Shown here in pieces: positions 32,842-42,268 of a stretch of DNA of 64,000 bases; the first letter of the stretch is position 1; the number at the start of each line of letters is the position of its first letter. The notes under the pieces are model-generated. The model was not told the origin of the DNA. It did not search any database and saw only the letters and a program-made list of their open reading frames with translations. The position numbers and the translations under genes are program-made. This stretch comes from DATMNI01 sp035570275 (GTDB lineage Bacteria; Acidobacteriota; Terriglobia; Bryobacterales; Bryobacteraceae), in assembly GCA_035570275.1 (NCBI GenBank), contig DATMNI010000100.1, positions 1 to 64,000 on the forward strand. Direction: 5' to 3'.

Positions 32842-34277
32842 TTCGGCTGGCCGCTTTCGGGCGTCCCGTTCGTCGAAGCCGGAAGATCCTCAATGGCGCA
32901 ATTTGCCGCCAGCACTCCCGATATCGCGCAGAAGCTCACCCACTGGCCGGGGTGGGTCGAACTCCCCGCCAGATAGAGGCCGCGGATGTGCGGGCTGCGA
33001 TGAGCGAAGCGCCCCTGGCGCATGAAACGCGCGGTCATCACCGGGTTCATGCTATTTCGGAAGAGGTGAAACTCCGAGCCCCACTGGGTAGGCGTTCGCG
33101 TCGCCAGCACACGAAATGCGCCGGCATTCTCGCGCCACCACCCCTCTTCCACGAGGCGTTCGACGTACTGTTGCTGGCCGCGGGCACCCAGGCGCTCGGC
33201 TTCGGCATAGTCCATGGGTCCGAGGAGGCGTGCGGGAAACCAGCCGTCGCGGGCGAGTTCCGGATTGAGCACACCAGGTGCTATCAGCAGCCGGCATCGC
33301 GCGTTTTCCGGAAGCAGAAAGCGCAGGTAAGGCGCGCGCGGCGTTCCCTTCAGGGCCAGGTAGGCGCAGACACCCGGCGATTGCAGCGGCAGCCGGAGCA
33401 GTCGTCCTCTCACATCGCGCGGCGTGGAATCCAGCAGATCCAGGTAGGTTCCGATGGCGTTGCAGTTCGAGACCACCGCGGCGGCTTCGATGCGCTCCCC
33501 CTCGCCTGTCTCCACGGCGTGCACCCGGCCGTCGCGAGTTTGGATGGTGCGCACCGGCGTGGCGAATCGAAACCTCACGCCCGCGTCAACCGCCGCAGAA
33601 GTGAGAGCTTGTGGGATGCTGCCGATGCCCCCGCTAACGGAGAAGCAGCCGAAATTATGAATCAACGCCGGGACGAACGCCATGGGGCTGGGAGCTTCGC
33701 TGGCCGGTTGTCCCGCGATATGTGTCCAGATCGCGATTGCCTGCTGGACCGGCTCGGGCAATGCCGCGGCGCGCAGAACGGAGCCAAGCGAACGCGTGAG
33801 AAACCGGGTTTGCTTCCAGGCGCCAAGCCGCAGGAGATCGCGGATGCCCGGCTGGGATCGCGTGAGCAGCGGCTGCAAATTCGCATAGATCCGCGCCATC
33901 TCCGCCACGAATTTCAGATATCGCCGTCCGCTGCCCGGCCAGACGCCGTCGAACCCGGCGGCGGTCTGTTCGGCGCTGGCGTAAAACCGCAGGGTGGCAC
34001 CCGGCCCGGAAACCTCGTACACGTCTTCGATCCGGCGCAGGGAGACGCGTTCCGCCAGATTCAACCCCACGGCGTCAAAAGCCCACTCCAGGCCGGGACG
34101 GTCCAGAAGGATGTACGGCCCGGCATCGAATACAAAACCATCCATCTGGAATCCCGAGGCAAGTCCTCCGGAGTCTCGCCGCGCCTCCACTACAAGCACA
34201 TCGAAGCCGGCCCGGGCCAGACGTAGTGAGGCCGTCAACCCGCCCATACCAGCGCCGATAACCACGACCCGTTTCAT
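32835..34277 (-). CDS. CrtI-like FAD-dependent oxidoreductase (phytoene desaturase/isomerase family)
   Basis: A 480-residue flavoprotein. ATG 34277 starts MKRVVVIGAGMGGLTASLRL, a classical FAD-binding GxGxxG fold, followed by E-A-R-x-x-x-G-G-L. The C-terminus has the carotenoid-desaturase signature region GLYLAGSSTHPGQWVSFCAI. Relatives desaturate, saturate or isomerise polyenes and lipids. It is the middle gene of a three-gene operon: it overlaps the DUF362-fusion gene by 4 bases upstream and the hydrolase by 7 bases downstream. No phytoene synthase is near, so a role in classical carotenoid synthesis is unsupported; another hydrophobic substrate is likely. Confidence 0.85.
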   Translation of the reverse strand: MKRVVVIGAGMGGLTASLRLARAGFDVLVVEARRDSGGLASGFQMDGFVFDAGPYILLDRPGLEWAFDAVGLNLAERVSLRRIEDVYEVSGPGATLRFYASAEQTAAGFDGVWPGSGRRYLKFVAEMARIYANLQPLLTRSQPGIRDLLRLGAWKQTRFLTRSLGSVLRAAALPEPVQQAIAIWTHIAGQPASEAPSPMAFVPALIHNFGCFSVSGGIGSIPQALTSAAVDAGVRFRFATPVRTIQTRDGRVHAVETGEGERIEAAAVVSNCNAIGTYLDLLDSTPRDVRGRLLRLPLQSPGVCAYLALKGTPRAPYLRFLLPENARCRLLIAPGVLNPELARDGWFPARLLGPMDYAEAERLGARGQQQYVERLVEEGWWRENAGAFRVLATRTPTQWGSEFHLFRNSMNPVMTARFMRQGRFAHRSPHIRGLYLAGSSTHPGQWVSFCAISGVLAANCAIEDLPASTNGTPESGQPKC

Positions 34278-36155
34278 TGGTGCAGCCGCAGGCCCAGAAG
34301 CCGGATGGTAGCGCGGCGCGCGATTCGCACCAACCAACTGCGATGGAGCGGCGGAAACGCCTGCTCGTCCATGTCGGGCACGAACAGAGTGCCGCGGCCG
34401 CTGCCGTACACGTACACGGGAAATGCGAAAAAGCTGAGCAGCGCGGTGAGTTCGTTATGGTAAGGATCGCGCCAGCCGGCGATCGGCTCATCGCAACCGA
34501 CCACCTCCGTGCATTCGGCGGGGTTTCCGAACCAATGGATCGCCGCCCTCAAGATACTCGAATCGCCGGGCTCGTTGACCTTGAGGTGACGGGCCGCCAC
34601 GATGTCGAGTGCCAGCGCATCGGCCGCGGCGTAGAGCCGTTTGGGCGACTTCGGATGCGGGCATCCCATTACGCCGATCAGGCCGTCGGCAGCCGAATCG
34701 TAGGCATCCAGCAGCGCGAAGTGCGGCGGAAACTCATCCAGAAGCATCATGATCGCGGTCTGGCGTTCCGCCTGGCGCTCCGGAAACATGAACTCGTCGC
34801 AGCGCGCGCCCATCCACTCCACGTTGCCCGTTGAGAGGTACGCCAGCTCGATCGGATGGCTCCTCATCTTTCCGAAAGTGATGCGGAAATCGGCTTCGCT
34901 CCAGGTTCGCGCGATGGTGTACTGCGCCATTCCACGGTAGTAGGAATGCGGAACCTGTTCGGCGGATCCGTCAACCAGCCGGTAATTACCAGAGCCGATG
35001 CCGCCCGAACCCATGCCGCCCGAACCGAAGCCAAAGTACCGTGCGACCTCTTCCACGGAGCGGTTTTCGAAAAACTCGCCAGTAGATATTGCTGCCTTCG
35101 ACCACGGCGACGTCACCGCATCCCTGCCGGCGCAGGTAGACTGCCAGGGCGTCCACCAGCACGGGGTCCGTGATGACGGATTTGTCCCTTCTGTCATAGC
35201 CCATCATGAATGTGGGCTTGATCGCAACGCGCATGCCGGCGAGCGGTTTGCCTAAGGCCCGCGCGCGGTTGCGCAGCCGCGCGCCCAGTTCCGAATCGTC
35301 CAGCAATTTGCCAAAAACCGTCAGCTTCTGCTCCGCGGTTTCTCCAGCCGCAACCCATACCTTTCCACCCGCGCCGAGCGGATGATTCGCCGCCGAGGGT
35401 CCGCGCAGATGGCGCGGGAGGAAGAAATCGCTCACGCCACCGATGCGGCGCGCCAGGTTGACTTCGGACTCACCGTCCATTAGCCGGTCGCTGTCATCGA
35501 ACGCCGCCGCGAGGATTTCGAAGAGCTGTTCGTGACGGAGTTCATCCGCCTCCACACGCCGGAAATCTTCGATTGTGGATGGCTTGATCGTGGAATCCCG
35601 GCGGGCCAACTCGGTGAGACGGCCCCAGCACAGGCGCGCCGTCTTTTCCGCATCCACATTGAAGATACAGAAATCGCGGAACGAGCCGTGCTTCAGGTAA
35701 TGACGGACTTCCGGGGGAACCTGTCCCAGCAGTTGCCCGCTCCACATTAACGCAGACGCGAGCGCTCGAGAAAGGGGCGCATCGCGCCACCGCACCTGCT
35801 GCCGCACTGAGCCCGCCCACCCGCCGAGCCCGCCCGCCATCTGCCGCGCAAAGGCAAGGGCACGCAGCCGGCTGCTGCCGAGCTTGAGGATCAGCCCGCG
35901 GATGTAAATCGCGTGCATTTCCTCGTCTTTCCACGCCCACACCAGCGCGTGGCGGACAATCTCGCGGATCTGTTTGTTCACCGGCATGGAGGCTAGCCGT
36001 TTGGCGATGAGATCTTCCCGGTAGGCAACCGAGACTAGCTCTTCACGCTCCAGCGCGAGCAGGCAAAGCCGGATCATCTCCCGCCGCGGCTGACCCGCAT
36101 ATTGCTGGCGCCACGCCGCCAGTTGGCGCTCGAATTCTTCGTATATCGCGCCCAT
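34274..36155 (-). CDS. Diiron ferritin-like / DUF362 fusion protein, interrupted by one frameshift
   Basis: Two overlapping frames join into one protein of about 626 residues. The N-terminal half (from ATG 36155, MGAIYEEFERQLAAW) is a helical ferritin-like domain with all diiron ligand motifs: LEREELVSVAYRE, KDEEMHAIY (ExxH), VDAEKTARL, and VEADELRHEQ (ExxH). From about residue 325 a DUF362 domain begins (VRVAIKPTFMMGYDRRDKSV; reading continues VVEGSNIY then GEFFENRSVEEVARYFGFGS). The two halves are in different frames. One surplus base at about 35081 breaks the gene, and removing it restores a perfect DUF362 pattern. A Gly-rich GSGGMGSGGIGSG linker follows. It heads the operon with the CrtI-like and hydrolase genes. 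It may be a recent mutation or a sequencing error. Confidence 0.75.
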
Positions 36156-36235
36156 CGGGCAATCCCGCCGCGTAATCATTATCGCGCGCGGGGAACCCGC
36201 GCTTTCCACCTTCGGGTTCCGGGTACGAAGGGCGT

Positions 36236-36433
36236 ATGTGGGCCAGGTTGCAAAGCCGGAAAACGGGGACCGGCTCGCTGCCGCATCGCGGCGGGCGAAT
36301 TAACAATCCGCCGCACTCTCGAAAGTCGCTTGTGGAGGTTCGGCTGCGCGCCAACTCCCGGCGGGCGGATTGCCAATCCGCCGCACATAGCGCCACGCCC
36401 GGCGCTCATCGCGAAGAGATTAACAATCTGCGG
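36236..36433. repeat. Interspersed double-palindrome repeat, family 2, copy 4
   Basis: A composite element fills the gap between the DUF362-fusion gene and uvrC. It has CCGGCTCGCTGCCGCATCGC, a damaged ATTAACAATCCGCC arm, ACTCTCGAAAGTCGCTT, TTCGGCTGCGCGCCAACTCC and GGCGGATTGCCAATCCGCC, ending with AGATTAACAATCTG. The first part matches 44507-44565 and the second matches 23467-23540. Confidence 0.8.
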
Positions 36434-36439
36434 CCGCGG

Positions 36440-38248
36440 TCAGAGCTGCGGCGTTTCCGTCACGTAATGCGCGCGCACCTTCTTGGCCGCCGCACGCCCT
36501 ACCACCACCGCCAACTGATCTTCTGTCGCGGCGCGCACCAACTCGGAGCTGCCGAATTCCTTTAACAGCTTCTGCACCGTCCGCTGGCCGACGCCGGGGA
36601 TGGTGTCCAGTTCCGAGGTGAGTTGCAGGGCGTTGCGCCGCGAGCGGTGGAAGGTGACGGCGAAGCGGTGGGCTTCGTCGCGGATGGACTGGATCAGGTG
36701 CAGGATCGGCGAGAAACGGTCCAGCGCGAGGGGCTCGTCTTCCTGGCCGTACACGTAGATGATCTCCTCGCGCTTGGCGATGGACGCCAGCGGCTGGTCG
36801 CTGATGCCGATGGCTTCCAGCGCCTCGGCGGCGGCGTGCAACTGGCCCAGGCCGCCATCGATCAGCACCAGGCCGGGCATGGGCAGCTTTTCTTCCTGCA
36901 GCCGCGAGTAGCGGCGCGTCACTACCTCCCGCATGCTGGCGAAATCGTCATTGCCTACCACCGTCCTGATGATGAACTTGCGGTAGTCGGCCTTCTTCAT
37001 CTTGCCGTCTTCCCACACCACCATGCTGGCCACTTTGTCGGTGCCCTGGATGTGCGAAATGTCGAAGCACTCAATGCGCGCCGGCGCGTCGGGCAGGTTC
37101 AGCGCGTCCTGCAGCGCCTCTTGAATGGCCCGCGACGAAGGTTTCAACACGCGGAACCGGCCATCGAAACTGTGCCTGGCGTTATTCTGGACCAGGTCCA
37201 GCAGCGCCTTCTTCTGGCCGCGCTGCGGCGTGCGGATCTCCACGCGGCGGTTGCGCTTTTCCGAGAGCAGCTCTTCCAATGCTTCGCGGTCTTCGAATTC
37301 CACGGGCACATGAATCTCGGCGGGGATGAACTGCTGGTCCAGATAGAGCTGCTTGAGCAACGACGAGAAGAACACCGGCTCATCGAACTCGTGCTGGTCC
37401 TCCCAGAAGTACTCGCGGCGGTCCACGATCTGTCCGTTGCGCAGATGGAACAGGTTGAGCGCCACCAGCGGCGGCTCCGCATAGGCGGCGAAGATATCGA
37501 CGTCATCGCCTTTGGCGGCAGCCATGATTTGGCGCTCCTCGATCTCCTCCACGGTGACGATCAGGTCGCGCATGGCGGCGGCCTCCTCGAAGCGCATCTC
37601 CGCGGAGGCACTCTCCATGCGTTCCCGCAGCCCTTTGGCCAGGTCGTTGTGGCGCCCTTCCAGGAAGAGACGCACATCGCGCACCGCGCCGGCGTAGGTT
37701 TCATCCGTGGTGAGACCCTGCACGCACGGCCCCAGGCAGCGGTGAATATGGAATTGCAAACAGGGCTTCGGATGGAACCGCGTGAGATCCACCTTGCAGG
37801 AAGGCACCTGAAAGTGGCGGTGGATGAAGTGCACCAGCCGGTGCGCCAGGTTGGCCGGGAAATAGGGCCCGAAGTAAGTGGCGCCATCCTTGCGCAGCCG
37901 CCGCGTCACGTAGACCCGCGGGTACTTTTCGTTGGTGAGCTTGATGTATGGGTAGGTTTTGTCGTCGCGCAGCAGAATGTTGTAGCGCGGCTGGTACTGC
38001 TTGATGAGATTGTTCTCCAGGGCCAGCGCTTCTTTTTCGTTTTCGACCAGGATGTAGTCGATATCGCGGGCTTCGGCGATCAAAGTGCCGGTTTTGACGT
38101 CGGCCAGTTTGTCCTCGGAGAAGTAGCTGCGGACCCGGTTGCGGAGGCTCTTGGCCTTGCCGACGTAGATGATGCGGCCGCCGGCGTCCTTGTAGAGATA
38201 CACGCCGGGCGCGAACGGGATCTGGTCTACCTTGTCTCGGAGTTCCAT
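36440..38248 (-). CDS. uvrC: UvrC, nucleotide excision repair endonuclease subunit
   Basis: A 602-residue UvrC of normal length. It has an N-terminal GIY-YIG nuclease (GVYLYKDAGG, IIYVGKAKSLRNRVRSYF), a Cys-rich linker (PSCKVDLTRFHPKPCLQFHI, CLGPC), a UvrB-binding UVR motif (AEMRFEEAAAMRDLI), an RNase-H-like second nuclease (IECFDISHIQGTDKVASMVV, VLIDGGLGQLHAA) and a C-terminal helix-hairpin-helix (IPGVGQRTVQKLLKEFG). UvrC makes the two incisions around DNA lesions after UvrA/UvrB loading. It is divergent from the TPR gene with only 42 bases between the starts. No other uvr gene is in the window. Confidence 0.97.
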   Translation of the reverse strand: MELRDKVDQIPFAPGVYLYKDAGGRIIYVGKAKSLRNRVRSYFSEDKLADVKTGTLIAEARDIDYILVENEKEALALENNLIKQYQPRYNILLRDDKTYPYIKLTNEKYPRVYVTRRLRKDGATYFGPYFPANLAHRLVHFIHRHFQVPSCKVDLTRFHPKPCLQFHIHRCLGPCVQGLTTDETYAGAVRDVRLFLEGRHNDLAKGLRERMESASAEMRFEEAAAMRDLIVTVEEIEERQIMAAAKGDDVDIFAAYAEPPLVALNLFHLRNGQIVDRREYFWEDQHEFDEPVFFSSLLKQLYLDQQFIPAEIHVPVEFEDREALEELLSEKRNRRVEIRTPQRGQKKALLDLVQNNARHSFDGRFRVLKPSSRAIQEALQDALNLPDAPARIECFDISHIQGTDKVASMVVWEDGKMKKADYRKFIIRTVVGNDDFASMREVVTRRYSRLQEEKLPMPGLVLIDGGLGQLHAAAEALEAIGISDQPLASIAKREEIIYVYGQEDEPLALDRFSPILHLIQSIRDEAHRFAVTFHRSRRNALQLTSELDTIPGVGQRTVQKLLKEFGSSELVRAATEDQLAVVVGRAAAKKVRAHYVTETPQL

Positions 38249-38278
38249 CGGAGCTGCGATTCAAAACACTGGGAGAGT

Positions 38279-38290
38279 TACAATTTAATT
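38279..38290 (+). promoter_or_regulatory. -10 box directly before the TPR gene (leaderless type)
   Basis: TACAAT at 38279-38284, then six bases (TTAATT), then ATG 38291. A GGGAG at 38271 is 15 or more bases upstream and partly ahead of the box, so it would not be transcribed if this promoter is used. Confidence 0.55.
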
Positions 38291-38770
38291 ATGTCACGCT
38301 GGGTTCTGACACTGGTCATGGTGGGGGTCTTGGCGGACTGGTTGCCGCTTGGCGCGCAGGACCCTCCGAAGCCGCCGGACCCGCAGCCGGCCGGCAAAGA
38401 CCAGCCCGAACTAAAGCGGCGCGGCCAACCTTCCGGGAAGAAGCCGACCAAGGATATGGCTCCGCCCGAAGAGGACAAATCGGCGGCCTCCACCACGGAT
38501 TATTCGTTCAATCCGCTGCAGGCCAAGAAGGACATCACCGTCGGCAATCAATACTTCAAAAAGGGCAGCTTCCGAGCGGCCGCGGGGCGGTTCTCCGAAG
38601 CGACCAAGTGGAACGAGGGCGACACCGAGGCCTGGCTGCGGCTGGGCGAGGCCGAAGAGAAACTTAAGGACCATCAAGCCGCGCGCGAAGCCTATGCCAA
38701 GTACCTGGAACTGGCGCCGGATGCCAAAAACGCGGCTGAAATTCAAAAGAAAGTGGCCAAGCTGAAATGA
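38291..38770 (+). CDS. Exported TPR-repeat protein
   Basis: A 159-residue protein with an N-terminal signal (MSRWVLTLVMVGVLADWLPL), a Pro/Lys/Gln-rich charged linker (about 24-75) and two tetratricopeptide repeats (about 85-155: ITVGNQYFKKGSFRAAAGRF, EAWLRLGEAEEKLKDHQAAR, AYAKYLELAPDAK). TPR proteins of this size act as scaffolds for envelope complexes. No partner is indicated by the neighbours, because it is divergent from uvrC and followed by a repeat element. Confidence 0.8.
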   Translation: MSRWVLTLVMVGVLADWLPLGAQDPPKPPDPQPAGKDQPELKRRGQPSGKKPTKDMAPPEEDKSAASTTDYSFNPLQAKKDITVGNQYFKKGSFRAAAGRFSEATKWNEGDTEAWLRLGEAEEKLKDHQAAREAYAKYLELAPDAKNAAEIQKKVAKLK

Positions 38771-38773
38771 ACT

Positions 38774-38885
38774 ACCGCTCCCTCACGGTCACGGCTCTGA
38801 TCGGAGGGTCGCGGCTCTGATCGGACAGTCGCGGCTCTGATCGTGCGAAAAAGCGATCGGAGCCGCGCGCGTAAGCAAGCGGTTG
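38774..38885. repeat. REP-like interspersed repeat, family 1, copy D
   Basis: It opens with ACCGCTCCCTCACGGTC, continues with three near-tandem 20-base units of the type GTCGCGGCTCTGATCGGA (38789-38844), and closes with GATCGGAGCCGCGCGCGTAA and GCAAGCGGTT. It lies between two converging genes. Confidence 0.75.
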
Positions 38886-38893
38886 TGGGGCGA

Positions 38894-41800
38894 TTATTTC
38901 GGCCGCGCCAGCGCTGGAACCGGCTTGATCTCCGGGTAATGGATAGACCCGTCCAGCAACGCGTAGACCGCGGGCATATCATGCCCGATCACCTGGTTCA
39001 GCGCCGATACAACGGCTGCGGCATCTTCCCAGGCCCAATCCAATTGGCGAAGTTGTGAGCCCGTGGGCAGGCCGGCGTATCCATCAATGGCGTTCTGCAC
39101 GGTGTTGGCGGCGGTCATGGCCTGTTCCACCTGGTTCTGCGCCAGGGGGACCGCGCCCGCCGCGTGGTCCAACGCCGCCAGTGCCGGGCGTCCGCTCTCG
39201 CCCGCTCCGGTGAGGTACTGGCGCATGGCGGCGATCTGGCTGTTGAGCGACTGCGCGGCCTGGCGGGCCGGCGCCAATTGCTGCTGCAATGTGTAGGCGC
39301 TCATCAGTGCCGACTGGCGGGCGGTGCGGTCGGCATCCGAAATGGTGAAGTGCGGATCGGGCAGGACGGTCAGATCCGCACGCAGGGGCGCGGCGCCACC
39401 CAGCGTCACCTGCACCGTATACTTGCCCGGCAGCACGACCGGGCCCGCGCCGGAGCGGCCGCCGAATAGACTGGCCCCGGTGTTACTGCAATTGGCCATC
39501 TGTAACGGGCCGTTTTCGAAGAGCGGCGAAGCCTGGCGCAGATCCCAGCAGGTGCGGTTCAGGCCGGGTTGCGCCGGGCCGCGCAGTTTGCGAACGAGTT
39601 TACCGGACGAATCGCTAATGTCGATCTGGACCCTGTCGATCTGCACCCTATCGACCGACACCTGGCCCGTGGACCCGGACGGTGGCAGGTAGTAGGTGAT
39701 CACCGCGCCGAAGGGCGGATTGGGCGCGAAGAACTCGCCGGCGCCGAACCAGAACTGGCCGCCGTAAATGCTCTGGTGGTGCACCGGCGGCGGCGGAAAC
39801 AGAAAGGCGCCGCCCGACAGCATTTCCGGCGTCAGTTGGGCCAGCGGCTCCATGTGGTCCAACACCCAGATGCTGCGCCCGTGCGTGCCCACCACCAGAG
39901 CGCCCGCGCGCTCCTGAAAGGCCAGATCGTAGACGGGCGCCGGCGGGAGGTTGGTTCCGAGTTGCGTCCAGTGCGCGCCCCGGTCAAAGGTCGCGTAAGC
40001 GCCCATCTCCAGGCCGGCAACCAGAAAGTTGGCGTTGGCGGGATGCTCCCGGATGCGGTGCACGGAAGTCATCGGCAGCCCGCCGGCGATGGCGCGCCAG
40101 TTCCGGCCGAAGTCCTCACTCACGAAAACGTACGGGTGGTAATCGTCATTGAAGTGGCCATCCACCGTGAGGTACACGCGCCCGGCCGCGAACTGCGACG
40201 CCACGATGCCGCTGATGTTGAGCATGGGCGGCAGGCCGCGGATGTTGGCCGTGAGATTGGTCCAGTGCCGTCCGCCATCGCGCGTCATTTGGACTGTTCC
40301 GTCATCGGCGCCGGTGTAGAGAAGATTGCGGTCAAGGGGCGACTCGGCGACCACAGTCAGCGTGCTGAAGTTCGCCTGGCCGTCATGGCGGGAGAGCGCG
40401 TGCGCGGGGACCGGCCCGCCCATCATCCGGAGCGTGTCGCGGTCGATATTGGCGGTGAGGTCGGGGCTGATGGCCTGCCAGTTCATGCCGCGGTCGCCGG
40501 ACCGGAACAGCACGTTGGCGCCGGTGTAAATGGTGTTCGGGTCGAGGCTGGAAACGATCAGGGGAGTGGTCCAATACCAGCGATAGGCCGGCTTCCCCGG
40601 CTGCGGCCGTTCGGTTGGCTGTGACCGTTCAGTTACCTGCACTGGGCCGATGGACTGGCGCTCCATATTATTCAGGTCCAGGCGGCTGGTGACGCCATTC
40701 TGCGAACTGACCAGAACGGTGTGGTCATCGCCCGCGAAGACCGCCTGCATGCCGTCGCCGCCGCCGATGTTGAAGGCATCCTTAAAAGAGATGCCATAGC
40801 CGATGTTGGTGGCGGCGGGGGTACACCAGCTTCCGTTATCCTGGAGGCCGCCGCAAACCAGAAAGGGGTCCTGATTGTTGGCGGAGATGTTGTAGAACTG
40901 GCCGATGGGGAGGTTGAGGCGGAAGAGCCAGGTGAGGCCGCGGTCATAGGAAATGGAAACGCCGCCATCGCCGCCGATTACCAGGCGGTTAGGGTTCTCG
41001 GGGTCGATCCCCAGCACGTGGTCCTCACCGTGGACATTGCTGAAGACATCGCGAAAGCTGCGGCCGGCGTCGTCGGATACATATAAGCCGCGGTTCGAGC
41101 CCATGATGTAGACGCGGTTGGCGTCCTTGGGGTCGGTGTAGATGCGACTGTAATACATCGGGCGCGGATTCATGCCCGACATGTGTTCCCAGGTTTCGCC
41201 CTGGTCGAGACTGCGAAAGACGCCGCCGCCCTGGCTGGTTATGGGCGAGGCCTCGACGCCTGGGACTGCGAAACCGGGGCCTGCGCCGCCACGCCCACCG
41301 CGACCGCCACGTCCGCCGCGTCCGCCGCCGGGCGCAGGCGTCACACCAGGCGTCGTCACACCAGGCGTCGCACCGTTCCCCGGCGCCCCGGCATCCGGAC
41401 CGGGTTCAAGACCGGCTTCCACGATGGCAAAGATCATGCGGTTATCGCCGGGGAAAATGGTGAGGCCGATGCGGCCCTTGTCGCCGCGGGGCAATCCGTT
41501 CTTTAGCTCGGACCAGGTGGTGCCGCCATCGCTGGTGCGGAAGATGCCGCTGCCGGGGCCGCCACCGTTAAAACCCCAGCCTTTGCGCTGGCGCTGGTAC
41601 ATGGCGGCGAAGACGACGTCGGGATTTTTGGGATCCATCGCCAGGTCGATGGCGCCGGTGTTTTCGTCCTTATAGAGGACCTTCTTCCAGGTCTTGCCGC
41701 CATCGGTGGTTTTGAAAACGCCGCGCTCGGGGTTGGGGCCCCAGAGGTGGCCGGCGGCCGCGATGTAGACGGTGTTGGGGTCGGTGGGATGGATGACAAT

Positions 41801-42256
41801 CTTGCCGATGTGGCGGGTTTCTTCGAGGCCCATGCGCTGCCAGGTTAGGCCGCCGTTGGTCGATTTGAACGCTCCATCGCCCCAGGAGGAACTTTGGCGG
41901 TTGTCGGCCTCGCCCGTGCCCACCCAAACGACCGCCGGATTGGCGGGCGCGACGGCGATGGCGCCGATGGACATCATGCCGCCGGCGTGGTCGAAGATGG
42001 GGGTGAAGGAGACGCCTTCGTTGACGCTTTTGAAAACGCCGCCGCTGGTGGTGGCGACGTAGATCTCGGCGGGTTGGCCGGGCACCTTGGAAACCGCGAG
42101 GTCGGCGATGCGCCCGCCGGTGGCAGCGGGTCCGATGCCACGCCACTCGAGACCGTTCAGCAGGTTGGCGGCGATGGGGGCTGGAGTTTGGGCGAAGGCG
42201 AGGAAAGGGGCGGTGACGGCGAAGAGAAATAGGATAGCGAGACGACGGGACGGCAT
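38894..42256 (-). CDS. Exported sortilin/BNR-repeat (Asp-box) beta-propeller protein
   Basis: A 1120-residue exported protein. ATG 42256 starts the signal peptide MPSRRLAILFLFAVTAPFLA. The body is a large beta-propeller of the VPS10/sortilin-like BNR class with repeated Asp-box motifs (STNGGLTWQRM, TDGGKTWKKV, SDGGTTWSEL, SLDQGETWEHM, YDRGLTWLF, DRGAHWTQL). An insert of about 50 residues rich in Pro, Thr and Gly (GGGRGGRGGRGGRGG) follows the third blade. The last ~250 residues form a beta and then coiled-coil-like helical region. Similar genes are called 'glycosyl hydrolase, BNR repeat' in acidobacteria, but I see no glycosidase active site, so a binding role is equally likely. Confidence 0.8.
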   Translation of the reverse strand: MPSRRLAILFLFAVTAPFLAFAQTPAPIAANLLNGLEWRGIGPAATGGRIADLAVSKVPGQPAEIYVATTSGGVFKSVNEGVSFTPIFDHAGGMMSIGAIAVAPANPAVVWVGTGEADNRQSSSWGDGAFKSTNGGLTWQRMGLEETRHIGKIVIHPTDPNTVYIAAAGHLWGPNPERGVFKTTDGGKTWKKVLYKDENTGAIDLAMDPKNPDVVFAAMYQRQRKGWGFNGGGPGSGIFRTSDGGTTWSELKNGLPRGDKGRIGLTIFPGDNRMIFAIVEAGLEPGPDAGAPGNGATPGVTTPGVTPAPGGGRGGRGGRGGRGGAGPGFAVPGVEASPITSQGGGVFRSLDQGETWEHMSGMNPRPMYYSRIYTDPKDANRVYIMGSNRGLYVSDDAGRSFRDVFSNVHGEDHVLGIDPENPNRLVIGGDGGVSISYDRGLTWLFRLNLPIGQFYNISANNQDPFLVCGGLQDNGSWCTPAATNIGYGISFKDAFNIGGGDGMQAVFAGDDHTVLVSSQNGVTSRLDLNNMERQSIGPVQVTERSQPTERPQPGKPAYRWYWTTPLIVSSLDPNTIYTGANVLFRSGDRGMNWQAISPDLTANIDRDTLRMMGGPVPAHALSRHDGQANFSTLTVVAESPLDRNLLYTGADDGTVQMTRDGGRHWTNLTANIRGLPPMLNISGIVASQFAAGRVYLTVDGHFNDDYHPYVFVSEDFGRNWRAIAGGLPMTSVHRIREHPANANFLVAGLEMGAYATFDRGAHWTQLGTNLPPAPVYDLAFQERAGALVVGTHGRSIWVLDHMEPLAQLTPEMLSGGAFLFPPPPVHHQSIYGGQFWFGAGEFFAPNPPFGAVITYYLPPSGSTGQVSVDRVQIDRVQIDISDSSGKLVRKLRGPAQPGLNRTCWDLRQASPLFENGPLQMANCSNTGASLFGGRSGAGPVVLPGKYTVQVTLGGAAPLRADLTVLPDPHFTISDADRTARQSALMSAYTLQQQLAPARQAAQSLNSQIAAMRQYLTGAGESGRPALAALDHAAGAVPLAQNQVEQAMTAANTVQNAIDGYAGLPTGSQLRQLDWAWEDAAAVVSALNQVIGHDMPAVYALLDGSIHYPEIKPVPALARPK

Positions 42257-42268
42257 CGATTCATGATA
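42257..42268 (-). promoter_or_regulatory. -10 box directly before the BNR-repeat gene (leaderless type)
   Basis: Read leftward, TATCAT (42268-42263) is followed by six bases and then ATG at 42256. No Shine-Dalgarno is present. Confidence 0.45.

Noticed and set aside
36623..38290. Rightward frame across uvrC continuous with the TPR gene
   Set aside because: The first ~550 codons are antisense to uvrC. The TPR protein's signal peptide and start at 38291 are clear.
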